Positions 28,395-38,774 are shown, counted from the first letter of the stretch. The stretch: 64,000 nt of DNA from Lyticum sinuosum (GCF_034471385.1 NZ_JARGYU010000001.1:412984-476983); one strand, 5' to 3'. Numbers and translations: made by a program. The notes: generated from the sequence alone by a model not told the origin.

Positions 28395-30476
28395 TTATTT
28401 ATTTTTTTCTATTATAATATCAGCAATTTGTTGTGGTACTTGGTTATAACTATTGAATATCATTGTGTATTGTGCTCTACCTTGAGTCATAGAACGTAAT
28501 GATTTTACATAACCAAACATTCTTTCTAGTGGAACTTTTGCATTTACTACTTGAGCATTACCACGAGGTTCCATATGCTCTATTTGACCGCGAAGACTAT
28601 TAATGTGCCCTATAACATCACCTATATAATCTTCTGGGGTAACAACTTCAACAGACATTATAGGTTCCAGTATTTTTGCTCCTGCACGAGCTGTACCTTC
28701 TCTATATGCTGCTTTTGCTGCTATTTCAAAAGCTAAAGCACTTGAATCAACATCATGATAAGCGCCGTCAATAAGAGTTGCCTTAAAATCTATCATTGGA
28801 TAACCAGCGAGAGGACCACTTTTTGAAGCTTCTATAATTCCTTTTTCAATTGCTGGAATATATTCTTTCGGGATATTTCCACCAATAACCTTATTGATAA
28901 ACTTAAAGCCACTTTCTTCATTTTGTTCAAATAAAATTTTAACTTTAGCAAATTGACCTGCACCACCTGTTTGTTTTTTATGTGTGTAATCTATTTCATA
29001 TGCTTTTGTTATAGTTTCACGATAAGCAACCATTGGTTCTCCAACATTAGCTTCAACTTTAAATTCTCGGTATAATCTATCTACTATAATTTCAAGATGT
29101 AGTTCACCCATTCCAGCAATAATAACTTGTCCACTTTCTTCATTTGTTTTAACTTTTAAAGAAGGATCTTCAGCAATTAAGCGAGATATAGCTAATCCCA
29201 TTTTTTCTTGATCACCTTTAGTCTTCGGTTCAATTGACATTTCAATCACAGGTTCTGGAAATTCCATTTTTTCTAACAGAATTGCTGGACTATTTTCATC
29301 TTGAAGTGTATCTCCAGTTATAGTATTTTTAAGACCAGCTACGGCAACTATATCACCTGCATAAGCTTCTTTTATATCTTCCCTATTATTGGCATTCATA
29401 AGTAATAATCTACCTATTCTCTCACGTGATCCCTTACTTGAATTCAAAACTGATGTTCCAGACTTTAGCGTTCCTCTATAAACACGAATAAAAGTTAATG
29501 ATCCTACAAAGGGATCATTCATTACTTTAAATGCTAATCCTACAAATTTATCATTAGGATCTGATTTAATAATCACATGTTTTTCTTCTTTTCTACTTAT
29601 ATCAAGTGCAGGTGCTGGTTCTATATCTAATGGACTTGGTAAATAATCTATAACTGCATCAAGCATAGGTTGTACACCCTTATTCTTAAAAGCACTACCA
29701 CACATTACAGGAAATAATTTTCCTTTTATAACACCTAGACGAATACACTTCTTTATATCATCTGTTATAATCTCAGATCCATCAAGATAAGACATTGCAA
29801 CATTATCATCAAATTCAACAATTGAATCTAGCATTTTTTCTCTAGCATTTTTAGCATCTTCAATGAGATTATCTGGTATATCTATCACTGAGTAATTTGC
29901 TCCTAAATCGTCTCCACTCCATGTAACAGCTTTCATTTCTACTAAATCTACTATCCCTTTGAATGTATCTTCAGATCCAATAGGAATCTGGATAGCTACA
30001 GCATTAGCACCTAATCTACTTTTAAGCATATCAATACATTTCTGGAAGTTAGCACCTATTCTATCCATTTTATTAACAAAACATAATCTAGGAACTTTAT
30101 ATTTATCAGCTTGACGCCAGACAGTTTCCGATTGTGGTTCTACACCTGCTACTCCATCAAATACAGCAACTGCTCCATCTAAAATCCGCATAGATCGTTC
30201 AACTTCTATTGTAAAATCAACATGTCCTGGTGTATCAATGATATTAATTGTATGATTTTTCCAGGCACAAGTTGTTGCAGCAGATGTAATAGTGATTCCA
30301 CGTTCTTGCTCTTGTTCCATCCAATCCATAGTTGCTGATCCATCATGAACTTCTCCTATTTTATGACTTTTTCCAGTATAATAGAGAATTCTTTCAGTTG
30401 TAGTAGTTTTTCCTGCATCAATATGAGCACATATTCCAATATTTCTTTTTTTTGCTAATAAAGTTATTTCAGACAT
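28395..30476 (-). CDS. fusA: Elongation factor G
   Basis: EF-G (693 residues) drives translocation. G1 is AHIDAGKT (17-24), then DTPGHVDF, NKMDRIGA and the C-terminal GGAGQFAKV region and domain IV/V motifs (GGNIPKEYIPAIEKG, RSMTQGRAQYTM). Normally preceded by rpsL and rpsG; here the upstream neighbour is rnpA on the same strand after 285 nt, so the str operon has been split. Confidence 0.98.
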   Translation of the reverse strand: MSEITLLAKKRNIGICAHIDAGKTTTTERILYYTGKSHKIGEVHDGSATMDWMEQEQERGITITSAATTCAWKNHTINIIDTPGHVDFTIEVERSMRILDGAVAVFDGVAGVEPQSETVWRQADKYKVPRLCFVNKMDRIGANFQKCIDMLKSRLGANAVAIQIPIGSEDTFKGIVDLVEMKAVTWSGDDLGANYSVIDIPDNLIEDAKNAREKMLDSIVEFDDNVAMSYLDGSEIITDDIKKCIRLGVIKGKLFPVMCGSAFKNKGVQPMLDAVIDYLPSPLDIEPAPALDISRKEEKHVIIKSDPNDKFVGLAFKVMNDPFVGSLTFIRVYRGTLKSGTSVLNSSKGSRERIGRLLLMNANNREDIKEAYAGDIVAVAGLKNTITGDTLQDENSPAILLEKMEFPEPVIEMSIEPKTKGDQEKMGLAISRLIAEDPSLKVKTNEESGQVIIAGMGELHLEIIVDRLYREFKVEANVGEPMVAYRETITKAYEIDYTHKKQTGGAGQFAKVKILFEQNEESGFKFINKVIGGNIPKEYIPAIEKGIIEASKSGPLAGYPMIDFKATLIDGAYHDVDSSALAFEIAAKAAYREGTARAGAKILEPIMSVEVVTPEDYIGDVIGHINSLRGQIEHMEPRGNAQVVNAKVPLERMFGYVKSLRSMTQGRAQYTMIFNSYNQVPQQIADIIIEKNK

Positions 30477-30761
30477 AAATGTAATATTTTATTTTTTATT
30501 TATATGTAATTTTTATATTTAATGATTTTTTAATATAATTTATATAATATATATTTATATTGTTAATTATTAATAATGTATACTATATATTATTATTATA
30601 TGTATGATTATTGATTTTCTCAAGATAGATTTTTAAAAATCTAAATAAGCGCTTAAATTAAAGACTATTCATTATTAAAAAATATATTAAGCTATCTTAG
30701 TAATAATAATATTTTCTGTATTTATATGAAATAGTTAAATAAATTTAATAAAGCATAGATA

Positions 30762-31247
30762 TTAAACTATAAAATAATATTTTTGAAAAAAATATTTAAA
30801 TTCTTCAACTAATTTTGAATATTTCATATTTAGCATATTTTTTCTTGCTATGAAAACTATATAACAAGTATTAGAAAAGTTATTATAATTAATTTCATGA
30901 TTTAATTTATCTATTACAATAAATCCATTTTTACAAAAAATATCTCTATAAATACTTCTAATAAGACGTTTACATCGATTTCTTATAACAGATTTCCCAA
31001 CTTTTTTACTAGCTATTATTCCTATTTTTACACATTTTGGAATATTTTTATTGTGTAAAAATTGGTTATTTGTATAAGATAAATTTTGAATATTTTGTGA
31101 ATCTATATTTATAAAATTATATTCATTAATAATATTTTCTTTTTTTATATAAAAGAAACCAATAAAAGAAGAAAATATTCTTTTTTTACCCTTTTGCATT
31201 GTTTCATGAAATTCACTACTTTTATATATTTTTTGCCAAAAATTCAC
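30762..31247 (-). CDS. rnpA: Ribonuclease P protein component
   Basis: RnpA (161 residues) is the protein subunit of RNase P, which cuts the 5' leaders of pre-tRNAs. The diagnostic stretch is IGIIASKKVGKSVIRNRCKRLIRSIYRD, with the RNR motif that binds the catalytic RNA. An Asn-rich insert of about 30 residues (roughly 40-70) separates the first strand from this motif, making it longer than the usual 115-125. It follows rpmH by 117 nt, the typical rpmH-rnpA order. Confidence 0.93.
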   Translation of the reverse strand: MNFWQKIYKSSEFHETMQKGKKRIFSSFIGFFYIKKENIINEYNFINIDSQNIQNLSYTNNQFLHNKNIPKCVKIGIIASKKVGKSVIRNRCKRLIRSIYRDIFCKNGFIVIDKLNHEINYNNFSNTCYIVFIARKNMLNMKYSKLVEEFKYFFQKYYFIV

Positions 31248-31364
31248 AAAATTACTATAAACTATAAAAAATATTAAATAATAAAAAATCTAATAATTTT
31301 AGGTGAATTTAAATTTTATGCAAAAAGTTAAAATTAATTAACACAAAAATATAATTTAAATTTT

Positions 31365-31505
31365 TTAAGTTGATAGTACTTTACGACCACGTGCTCTTCT
31401 ATTACGAATTATTGTCCGTCCACCTGGTGTAGAAATACGAGAACGAAATCCATGACGTCTTTTTCTTACTATTTTACTTGGTTGATAAGTTCTTTTAGTT
31501 GACAT
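31365..31505 (-). CDS. rpmH: 50S ribosomal protein L34
   Basis: A 46-residue frame reading MSTKRTYQPSKIVRKRRHG, then FRSRISTPGGRTIIRNRRA and RGRKVLST. This matches L34 over its entire length. ATG at 31505 is the only possible start. L34 is a late-assembled 50S protein. The pair rpmH-rnpA is often near the replication origin, but no dnaA gene or DnaA-box cluster is visible here. Confidence 0.97.
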   Translation of the reverse strand: MSTKRTYQPSKIVRKRRHGFRSRISTPGGRTIIRNRRARGRKVLST

Positions 31506-31905
31506 ATTTGAGTTATCTTATAAAAGTTTATTTAAATTTTTTTTATTTAATTATTAATTTTAAGAATTGTCTTTATGATATAATTTACAAATAATAAAAA
31601 GATATGTTATAAATTATTAATGAATATATATTTCTGTTATGTTAAATTGTATTAAATTTTATTTTTTTATATAAATAAAAGTTTTCTTTACAACTTATAA
31701 AAAATTAAGCAATAAGCATTGCATTAATAATATGCAGAAAATTTTAAACATGTAAATCATTTTTTATAGTATATTAAAATATAAAGAATTATCCAACTAA
31801 TGTTTAATATTCTTAATTTTTATATATAAAATTTTTATATTTTAAATTAATAATAATACTTATATAATATAAATTTAGTATATTATAATACTAATATCAA
31901 TAAAT
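31506..31905. other. 400-nt spacer between divergent rpmH and UDG gene
   Basis: Only A/T-rich sequence with no coding potential. It must hold the rpmH-rnpA promoter (minus) and the promoter of the UDG-bamB-ispH group (plus). One TTATCCAAC (31789-31797) resembles half of a DnaA box but is isolated. A TTGCATTAATAAT motif resembles the palindrome upstream of pnp. Confidence 0.5.
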
Positions 31906-32718
31906 ATGGATATTAATAAAATTTTTTATAATAAAAATTTAAAGGATATCTCAAAAATTCTGCATATTAATATTTTTCCAATTTTTAATATAAAAATTGT
32001 TAAAAATAGCAATGAATATAAAAATTTAATAGAAGAGTTACCTATGAATTTTAGTGATCTAAATTATCTTAAAGAAAACTTAGAAGACTTAGATAATAAA
32101 GATGCTTTTCACCAAGCAAGAAATCTAGCAAATTCTGCTGATTCTGTAGAAAAATTATATAAATATGTAGATAATTTTGATGGTTGCTCATTAAAAAATC
32201 AAGCTATTCAAACTGTTTTCTCAGATGGAAACCCAAATAGTGATATTATGTTAATAGGTGAAGCGCCAGGAATGAATGAAGATATTCAGGGGATACCATT
32301 TTGTGGTCAAAGTGGGAAGCTATTAGACAATATTTTATTTAGATTTAATTTAAATAGAGAAAAAGTTTATATTTCTAATAGTATTTTTTGGAGACCTCCA
32401 AATAATAGACCTCCAACTCTTGACGAGATTATTTTATGTAAACCATTTGTTGAAAAGCATATTTCATTAATTTCTCCTAAAATTATTATATTAGTTGGTA
32501 GTACTGCTGCTAAATCAATACTTAATAATAAACAACCATTATCAACATTACGTGGTACTTTTTATAATTATGTAAATCAATATATCAAAGATCCAATTCC
32601 AACAGTAGTAATATATCACCCTTCTTATTTATTACGTCAACCAAAGCAGAAAAAACTCATGTTACTTGACATGATGAAAATAATGCAGTTTTATCGGGAA
32701 ATAATAAAAAATAATTAA
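31906..32718 (+). CDS. Uracil-DNA glycosylase, family 4 (Fe-S type)
   Basis: Removes uracil from DNA. The catalytic motif is GEAPGMNEDIQG (118-129) and the second motif is IYHPSYLLRQ near residue 243. Cysteines positioned for the [4Fe-4S] cluster are Cys94 (in FDGCSLK), Cys133 (in PFCGQSG), and further ones around LCKPFVEKH. The layout closely resembles the Rickettsia homologue, including an N-terminal helical segment of ~85 residues. It is followed by the bamB-like gene after 43 nt. Confidence 0.93.
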   Translation: MDINKIFYNKNLKDISKILHINIFPIFNIKIVKNSNEYKNLIEELPMNFSDLNYLKENLEDLDNKDAFHQARNLANSADSVEKLYKYVDNFDGCSLKNQAIQTVFSDGNPNSDIMLIGEAPGMNEDIQGIPFCGQSGKLLDNILFRFNLNREKVYISNSIFWRPPNNRPPTLDEIILCKPFVEKHISLISPKIIILVGSTAAKSILNNKQPLSTLRGTFYNYVNQYIKDPIPTVVIYHPSYLLRQPKQKKLMLLDMMKIMQFYREIIKNN

Positions 32719-32761
32719 TAAAGATATAAATATATATAAGTAACTACATACAAATGCCTAC

Positions 32762-34309
32762 ATGATGAAATATATAAAAATATATAATAATAGATATATA
32801 AAAAAAGTATCAAGTTTAATTATTACATCTATTATTTTATCCGGATGTCAAAATTTAATATATAAAGTTTTTAATGATTCTCCGAACATATTACAGGGAA
32901 AACGTTTTGATGTTATTTCAGAAAAAGAAGATCAACCTTTTTTAGTATCTGATATTTCAATCGAAAATTCATCATTTCCAAAATTATCAGTAACCAGATC
33001 AATAGAATGGGATAGTAAATATTTATTTCCATTCATTGAAAAACCTCTTATATACGATAATAATCTATATTTTATTGATCATTATGGGGTAATTAACAAA
33101 TTTTCTATTGAAAACAATAAATTTCTTTGGAAAAATAAAAGTTTATCTTGTCCATATAATATATTTCATAATAACTCTAGAATTTATAAACAAGGAAGAT
33201 TATTGATTGTTCCTAAAACATTAATTAATAATAAGTCTTCTACTAATAAGGATTTTAAGGAGGGATCTATTGTTGTTGCTACATCTGGGGATAATAATCT
33301 AATTGCTTTAGATGCTGAAACAGGAAGTACTATTTGGAATATAAAAATCGGAAATATTGTTAGATCTGATATCTATAATATAGATAATTATCGTATCTTA
33401 TTATCTACAGCAGATGATGCTATATATATTATTAGTGTTATGGATGGTAAAATTCTTTGGTCAGATATAGGAAAAAGAAGTATTGGATATCCTAAAATTT
33501 TTAATATTAATACAATATTTGATTTAAATGATTTATATAATACTACATCTTTGAATCAAAAAAACCATCATATGTTTATGAAATATATGTCAAATGGTGA
33601 GATAAAAATATTTTACATACCTCAATTGCATTGTTTTAACTATAAAGATAAAAAATTAAATCAAAAAATTCCATCAATAATTAGTAGTACAACATGCATG
33701 GAGAACAATATACCTCAAGAAATTATGAAAATAAATAATAAAAAATTTGCTAATACCAAGTTTTTTATTCAATCAAAACCAATATTTCATACTCTAGTTA
33801 CTGATTATTCTGATAAAGATAAGAAATCTGATGATTTATTGAAATTAACATTATACACATTAAGTTCTAATGGATCAGTAGTTGCACTTAATTTATCAGA
33901 ACAAAAAACAATTTGGGCATCGGATTATAAAACTGATACTACGATCTGCAATGATGATTTAAATTTATATCTTTTAAATGATGATAAATCTTCTTTAACA
34001 GCAGTTAACAAATTCAATGGTTCTTTATTATGGAGTATAAATATAAAACCATTATTAAAATCTGATGGTATTATCAATAGTACATTTATTGGTAAAAAAT
34101 ATTGGCTTAAAGGTCCTATGATTTTTTTAGATTATATTCTACTTATAGAAGGAAATAGTGGAGATATGTACATTTTTAATAAAAATAATGGTGCATTAAT
34201 TCATAAGTACAATTTTGGAAAAAAGTTAATAGGAGCTTATATAATAGATAAAAAAATTATACTCATTAAAAATATAGGAGAAATATCTATAATAGAAAAT
34301 ATAAATTAG
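32762..34309 (+). CDS. bamB: BamB-like PQQ/beta-propeller lipoprotein
   Basis: An N-terminal signal (about 10-29) ends in the lipobox LSGC with Cys29. The rest repeats short blades of the PQQ type, for example VATSGDNNLIALDAETGSTIWNIKIGN and SSNGSVVALNLSEQKTIWASDY. This fits BamB, an outer-membrane lipoprotein accessory of the BamA assembly machine. BamD is encoded 3.5 kb away. It is longer (515 residues) than E. coli BamB (~390) because of polar inserts. Function in the Bam complex is inferred from fold and context. Confidence 0.82.
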   Translation: MMKYIKIYNNRYIKKVSSLIITSIILSGCQNLIYKVFNDSPNILQGKRFDVISEKEDQPFLVSDISIENSSFPKLSVTRSIEWDSKYLFPFIEKPLIYDNNLYFIDHYGVINKFSIENNKFLWKNKSLSCPYNIFHNNSRIYKQGRLLIVPKTLINNKSSTNKDFKEGSIVVATSGDNNLIALDAETGSTIWNIKIGNIVRSDIYNIDNYRILLSTADDAIYIISVMDGKILWSDIGKRSIGYPKIFNINTIFDLNDLYNTTSLNQKNHHMFMKYMSNGEIKIFYIPQLHCFNYKDKKLNQKIPSIISSTTCMENNIPQEIMKINNKKFANTKFFIQSKPIFHTLVTDYSDKDKKSDDLLKLTLYTLSSNGSVVALNLSEQKTIWASDYKTDTTICNDDLNLYLLNDDKSSLTAVNKFNGSLLWSINIKPLLKSDGIINSTFIGKKYWLKGPMIFLDYILLIEGNSGDMYIFNKNNGALIHKYNFGKKLIGAYIIDKKIILIKNIGEISIIENIN

Positions 34310-34352
34310 AATTTTAAATAAATATTATAAATTTCTATATACTTTCTTTATT

Positions 34353-35330
34353 ATGGAAATAATTATAGCTCAACCAAGGGGATTTTGTGCTGGAGTAATT
34401 AGAGCAATTGAAACAGTTGATGAAGCATTAGAAATTTTTCATGAAACAATATATGTTTATCATGAAATTGTTCATAATAAGAGAGTTGTTAATGATTTTA
34501 TAAAAAAAGGAGTTGTTTTTGTTGATAATATAAATTTAATACCTAAAGGGTCTATTGTTATTTTATCAGCACATGGAGTTGCAAAAAAAATAGAAAGATT
34601 AGCAAAAAATCTAGAATTACGTATTATAGATGCCACATGTCCACTTGTTAAAAAAGTTCATCATCAAATTGTTAGATATGAATCTTATAATACTGAGTCT
34701 TCGAGATTAATTAATGAAAATTATTCTAAAAATGATAAAATTAGACAAATAATTATTATAGGTCATCATAATCATCCTGAAGTTATAGGAATAATAGGTC
34801 AAACTAATCAAAAAGTTATTGTAATTGAAAAGATTGAAGATGTTGATCTTCTTGATTTAGATACCAATCAACCTATATCTTATGTAACACAAACAACACT
34901 CAGCATTGATGATACATCTGCAATAATAAATAAGCTTAAATCAAAATTTTTAGATATTAGTGGTCCAGATCTTACGGATATATGCTATGCAACTCAAAAT
35001 AGACAAGAAGCAGTAAAAACTTTATTAAAAATTGTAGATATGATTATTGTTGTTGGATCTACTAATAGCTCTAATTCCAATAGACTTTATGAGATTGCAA
35101 GAAATTATGGAACTCCTTCTTATTTAATTGATGATATTAATCAGATTCAGATAGAATGGTTTGAAGGAATAGGTAAAATAGGAATCACTGCTGGAGCCTC
35201 AGCACCTGAAATTTTATTCCAAGAGATAATGAAAAAAATTATATCATTTTTCCCACAATCGAAAATTATTGATTTACCTGGAAAAAAAGAATTTATTGAT
35301 TTTAAATTGCCTAAAATGACTAATTTATAG
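34353..35330 (+). CDS. ispH: 4-hydroxy-3-methylbut-2-enyl diphosphate reductase
   Basis: Last step of the MEP isoprenoid pathway, giving IPP and DMAPP. The Fe-S cluster cysteines are Cys12 (RGFCAGV), Cys96 (DATCPLV) and Cys211 (DICYATQNRQ); the HG motif (SAHGVAKK) and the SSNSNRL phosphate-binding motif are also present. Length 325 is normal. It lies 43 nt after bamB on the same strand. With ispE at 53 kb it shows that isoprenoid synthesis is kept. Confidence 0.97.
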   Translation: MEIIIAQPRGFCAGVIRAIETVDEALEIFHETIYVYHEIVHNKRVVNDFIKKGVVFVDNINLIPKGSIVILSAHGVAKKIERLAKNLELRIIDATCPLVKKVHHQIVRYESYNTESSRLINENYSKNDKIRQIIIIGHHNHPEVIGIIGQTNQKVIVIEKIEDVDLLDLDTNQPISYVTQTTLSIDDTSAIINKLKSKFLDISGPDLTDICYATQNRQEAVKTLLKIVDMIIVVGSTNSSNSNRLYEIARNYGTPSYLIDDINQIQIEWFEGIGKIGITAGASAPEILFQEIMKKIISFFPQSKIIDLPGKKEFIDFKLPKMTNL

Positions 35331-35340
35331 AAATATTTAT

Positions 35341-35613
35341 AAAAAGATTATTTTTTACTGTAATTCATAATTATTTGTTGAAATTTATTGATATTAATAT
35401 TATTAATACTGCTAACAGCTATTATACCATTAAAAAGATTATTTTTTACTGTAATTCGTAATTATTTGTTGAAATTTATTGATATTAATATTATTAATAC
35501 TGCTAACAGCTATTATACTATTAAAAAGATTATTTTTTACTGTAATTCATAATTATTTGTTGAAATTTATTAATGTTAATATTATTAATACTGCTAACAG
35601 CTATTATACCATT
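35341..35613. repeat. Three tandem 91-bp copies of the engB 3' end
   Basis: Units 35341-35431, 35432-35522 and 35523-35613 are nearly identical, each starting AAAAAGATTA and containing ACTGCTAACAGCTATTATA. The third unit is the actual C-terminal coding part and stop codon of engB; the other two lie after the stop. Differences are a handful of substitutions. The length is not a multiple of three, so the copies do not extend the protein. Confidence 0.93.
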
Positions 35614-36141
35614 AAAAAAATTATTTGTATTAATAGTTTTATTAGTTATTAAATCTATTTTTTGATTAACATCATCAATTATATCAGATAAGTTTGTTAT
35701 CTTATCAACTTTAGTTAAAATTATAAAAAATTTTACATTATAATATAAAATCCATTCTATCATTTTTTCATCTATTTCTAGTAGACTCCTTCTACTATCA
35801 ATAAGAAGAAATATCATAAATAATTGTTTTCTCATTTTAAAATAATTAATTATAAGTTCTTGCCAAGAAATAACATCAGTTTTTGAAACCTTCGAATATC
35901 CATATCCTGGGAGATCAGCAAATACTATTTTATTATCTATGTTAAATAAATTTATTTGCTTTGTACATCCAGGATTTTTTGATACACGAACTAATTTTTT
36001 ATTATTAGTTAAAGCATTAATAAGACTAGATTTTCCAACGTTAGATCTTCCCCAGAAAGCAAATTCTATATAATTGCTATTAAAAATCTGCTCATATTTA
36101 GAAAATCCCGCTAAAAAAGTTGCTTTATGAAAATTAATCAT
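35530..36141 (-). CDS. engB: Ribosome-biogenesis GTPase EngB/YsxC/YihA
   Basis: A small GTPase needed for 50S maturation. G1 is GRSNVGKSSL (31-40), G3 is DLPGYGYSKV, and G4 is TKVD (about 151-154). Length 203 is normal. The C-terminus FFNGIIAVSSINNININKF contains the G5-like SS motif and lies within the first copy of the 91-bp tandem repeat. The gene is convergent with ispH. Confidence 0.96.
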   Translation of the reverse strand: MINFHKATFLAGFSKYEQIFNSNYIEFAFWGRSNVGKSSLINALTNNKKLVRVSKNPGCTKQINLFNIDNKIVFADLPGYGYSKVSKTDVISWQELIINYFKMRKQLFMIFLLIDSRRSLLEIDEKMIEWILYYNVKFFIILTKVDKITNLSDIIDDVNQKIDLITNKTINTNNFFNGIIAVSSINNININKFQQIIMNYSKK

Positions 36142-36242
36142 TTTAATAAATTGATTATATATTTTATTATTTAGAATTATTCTTTATTTTATATGTATAA
36201 ATAGCTATATAACTATATTTTATTATAAATAATTAATATTAT

Positions 36243-37790
36243 TTATTTTTTTATTAGTAATTTAGCATATTTATTTATATCTCCAGCTCCAGTACATACA
36301 ATAATATCATTAGGTTCAATTACTTTTTCTATATTTATTAGAAATTTTTTTTCTTCAAGAAAAAAGACATTTTTTCTTAATTTTTTTTCTAATATTTCAT
36401 TAACTAATAAAATACTAGCTTTTTTATTATTTATTCTATTATTATTTATGAAATATTCATATGGATTTTCTCCAGCTTCAAAAATAGGCATAATAAAAAT
36501 AATATCTACTGTATTAAGTGATATAATACATTCAATAAATTTTTCATAACATTGAGAAAATCTAGAATAGCGATGTGGCTGAATTATTAGTATAATTCGA
36601 CCCATTCCTTGATTATGATATTTTTTCCATGTGTCTGTAATTTCAACAACAGATTTAATTTCAGTTGGATGATGAGCATAATCCTCAAAAATACTAATAT
36701 TCTTACTAGTCATATTATATAAATGTCCTAAGAATGTAAAACGACGTTTCACACCGGAAAATCGAGATAATCCATTAAAAATTTCATTTGTCTCCAAACC
36801 TGATAGAGACCCTGCTATAATTGCAGCTGTAGCATTTTCTATATTATGTAATCCATAACATGGTATAAAAAAATTAGAATTGTTTAATTTTATGATATCA
36901 TTTATTTTATTTTCTTTAGATAAATCAAATTCTGAAAGAAGATTATTATTTATACTAAGCTCAAAAAAAATACCTTTATTGCTAGTACTATATTTTTTTA
37001 TTATAACATCATTATAATCATTAAAGCCATAAGTAATAATTTTTTCAAATGAATTTTTATTAATTCTTTTTTCTTCTAATAAAGATTGTATTTTAATAAA
37101 GTATTTATCATCTCCAAATACTATTAGATGGTATCTATCATTTATCAATGAAATTATAAAATCAATAAATGTTTTTATGAAATTCTCAGTATTTCCATAA
37201 TAATCTATATGTTCTTCTTCTATATTTGTAATAATATTTATATTTCCCTTTAAAATAAGAAAACTTCCATCTGATTCATCAGATTCTAATATTAGTAATT
37301 TATTACTTCCATTAATTAAATTACAATTAGTACTATTCATGATACCACCATTAACAACTGTAGGATTGAAGATTGATAGAACTGAAGCAACCATAGCTGT
37401 TGTTGTTGTTTTCCCGTGAGTGCCTGTTATACTAATTGTATTAATAAATGTTGTTTTTATTGCAGCAAGAGCTTCTGCACGTGATATAATTTTTATATTA
37501 TTATTTTTTGCTTTGATTAATTCTATATTATCTTCTTTTATAGCAGAACTTACTATAACCAATTCAGTATCATTGTCTATATTGGAATCATTATGAGGTA
37601 TAAATACATTAATTCCATATTTTTCAAGGATTTCTGTAATATAATTCTTTTCTTTGTCACTACCTTGTACATTTAGATTTCTACTTGAATATAACATAGC
37701 TAATGCACTTACTCCAATTCCGCATATTCCAAGCATATGAATTTTTTTGCTTGAATTTATTAGAGACCATAAGTGTGAGAAATTTATCAT
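36243..37790 (-). CDS. murC: UDP-N-acetylmuramate--L-alanine ligase
   Basis: MurC adds L-Ala to UDP-MurNAc in peptidoglycan precursor synthesis. Motifs: the N-terminal dinucleotide-like IHMLGICGIGVSALA (17-31), the ATP loop GTHGKTTTT (123-131), ESDESDGSF and EDYAHHPTE (the Mur ligase C-domain signature). Length 515 is slightly long. Presence of murC suggests lipid II or peptidoglycan synthesis is at least partly kept. Upstream of the start is AATATTTAAAA. Confidence 0.96.
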   Translation of the reverse strand: MINFSHLWSLINSSKKIHMLGICGIGVSALAMLYSSRNLNVQGSDKEKNYITEILEKYGINVFIPHNDSNIDNDTELVIVSSAIKEDNIELIKAKNNNIKIISRAEALAAIKTTFINTISITGTHGKTTTTAMVASVLSIFNPTVVNGGIMNSTNCNLINGSNKLLILESDESDGSFLILKGNINIITNIEEEHIDYYGNTENFIKTFIDFIISLINDRYHLIVFGDDKYFIKIQSLLEEKRINKNSFEKIITYGFNDYNDVIIKKYSTSNKGIFFELSINNNLLSEFDLSKENKINDIIKLNNSNFFIPCYGLHNIENATAAIIAGSLSGLETNEIFNGLSRFSGVKRRFTFLGHLYNMTSKNISIFEDYAHHPTEIKSVVEITDTWKKYHNQGMGRIILIIQPHRYSRFSQCYEKFIECIISLNTVDIIFIMPIFEAGENPYEYFINNNRINNKKASILLVNEILEKKLRKNVFFLEEKKFLINIEKVIEPNDIIVCTGAGDINKYAKLLIKK

Positions 37791-37862
37791 TTTTAAATAT
37801 TAATTATAATATTTAATTAACATAAATTTTAAAAGAATTATTTTTTAAGACGATTTATTAAT

Positions 37863-38630
37863 TTAATTCTGATAATTATTTACTCTTTTATTAGCATAAT
37901 TAGTCCACTTACTTTGTGGATATTGATTTTGTAATTTATGAAAATTTTTTACTGCTTCTTTATGTAATCTTAGAGATTCATAAATTTCTATAGTGCGATA
38001 CATCGCTTCAGGAGCAACTACACTATTATTATAATTATCATTTACATATTGAAATCTTTTTAACGCAGCTATAATATCATTGTTTTTTTGATAAAAACGA
38101 CCAATATTCATCTCTTTACTTGCAAGTATATCTTGAATATATAAAACAATTTCTTTTAATTCTTGAGAATATTCAGAATTAGGATAATTAATAATCAAAT
38201 TTTTTATTTTATTTATAGATTTTACAGTATTACTTTGATCTCTTTGAACATCGGAAATTTGCATACAAAGTGTCATTGCTAAAAGATAATGCATATAATC
38301 ACAATATGAACTAGATGGATAATTTTCCAAAAAATTCTCTACAGTTATTTCTGCATCATCAAATTTAGAATTAATATAATATAAATATGCTTTAAGAACT
38401 ATTGATCTCTCATTGTAAATTGAAGAAGGATAATATGTCTCTATATTATCAAAAACTTTTATAGCTTTTTTATGATCAGAAAACATTATCTTTTTTCCTT
38501 CTGAAAAAAGCTCATAATCACTTTGCGATATAGTATCTGGGATTATTTTTTCATTATTACTACAGGAACTAAGAAATATTATAGAAAAATATATTGCTAA
38601 ATTTTTTACTATCTTTTTTTTATATGACAT
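37863..38630 (-). CDS. bamD: Outer membrane assembly lipoprotein BamD
   Basis: From the internal ATG at 38630 the product starts MSYKKKIVKNLAIYFSIIF, a classic lipoprotein signal ending in LSSC. The frame also allows an upstream ATG at 38687, but that would put 19 extra residues before the signal, so the shorter form (255 residues) is preferred. The mature part is a series of TPR helices (ELFSEGKKIMF, AEITVENFLENYPSSSY, AALKRFQYVNDNYNNS, AVKNFHKLQNQYPQSKW), as in BamD. BamD is the essential lipoprotein of the BamA complex. Confidence 0.9.
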   Translation of the reverse strand: MSYKKKIVKNLAIYFSIIFLSSCSNNEKIIPDTISQSDYELFSEGKKIMFSDHKKAIKVFDNIETYYPSSIYNERSIVLKAYLYYINSKFDDAEITVENFLENYPSSSYCDYMHYLLAMTLCMQISDVQRDQSNTVKSINKIKNLIINYPNSEYSQELKEIVLYIQDILASKEMNIGRFYQKNNDIIAALKRFQYVNDNYNNSVVAPEAMYRTIEIYESLRLHKEAVKNFHKLQNQYPQSKWTNYANKRVNNYQN

Positions 38631-38774
38631 TGTTTTAATACAGACAAATAAAGAATTAAAGAATATTTTTAATATTCTAAATATCAATAAGAAATTAACA
38701 TATTAATAGTCTGTATTTTTTTTTCAATATAAATATTAAATATATAAATTTAAATAAGTGAGGTGTTCTTAAAA

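Noticed and set aside
31365..31905. Replication origin near rpmH-rnpA
   Set aside because: rpmH-rnpA often flank dnaA, but there is no dnaA, no cluster of DnaA boxes and only one partial TTATCCA match.
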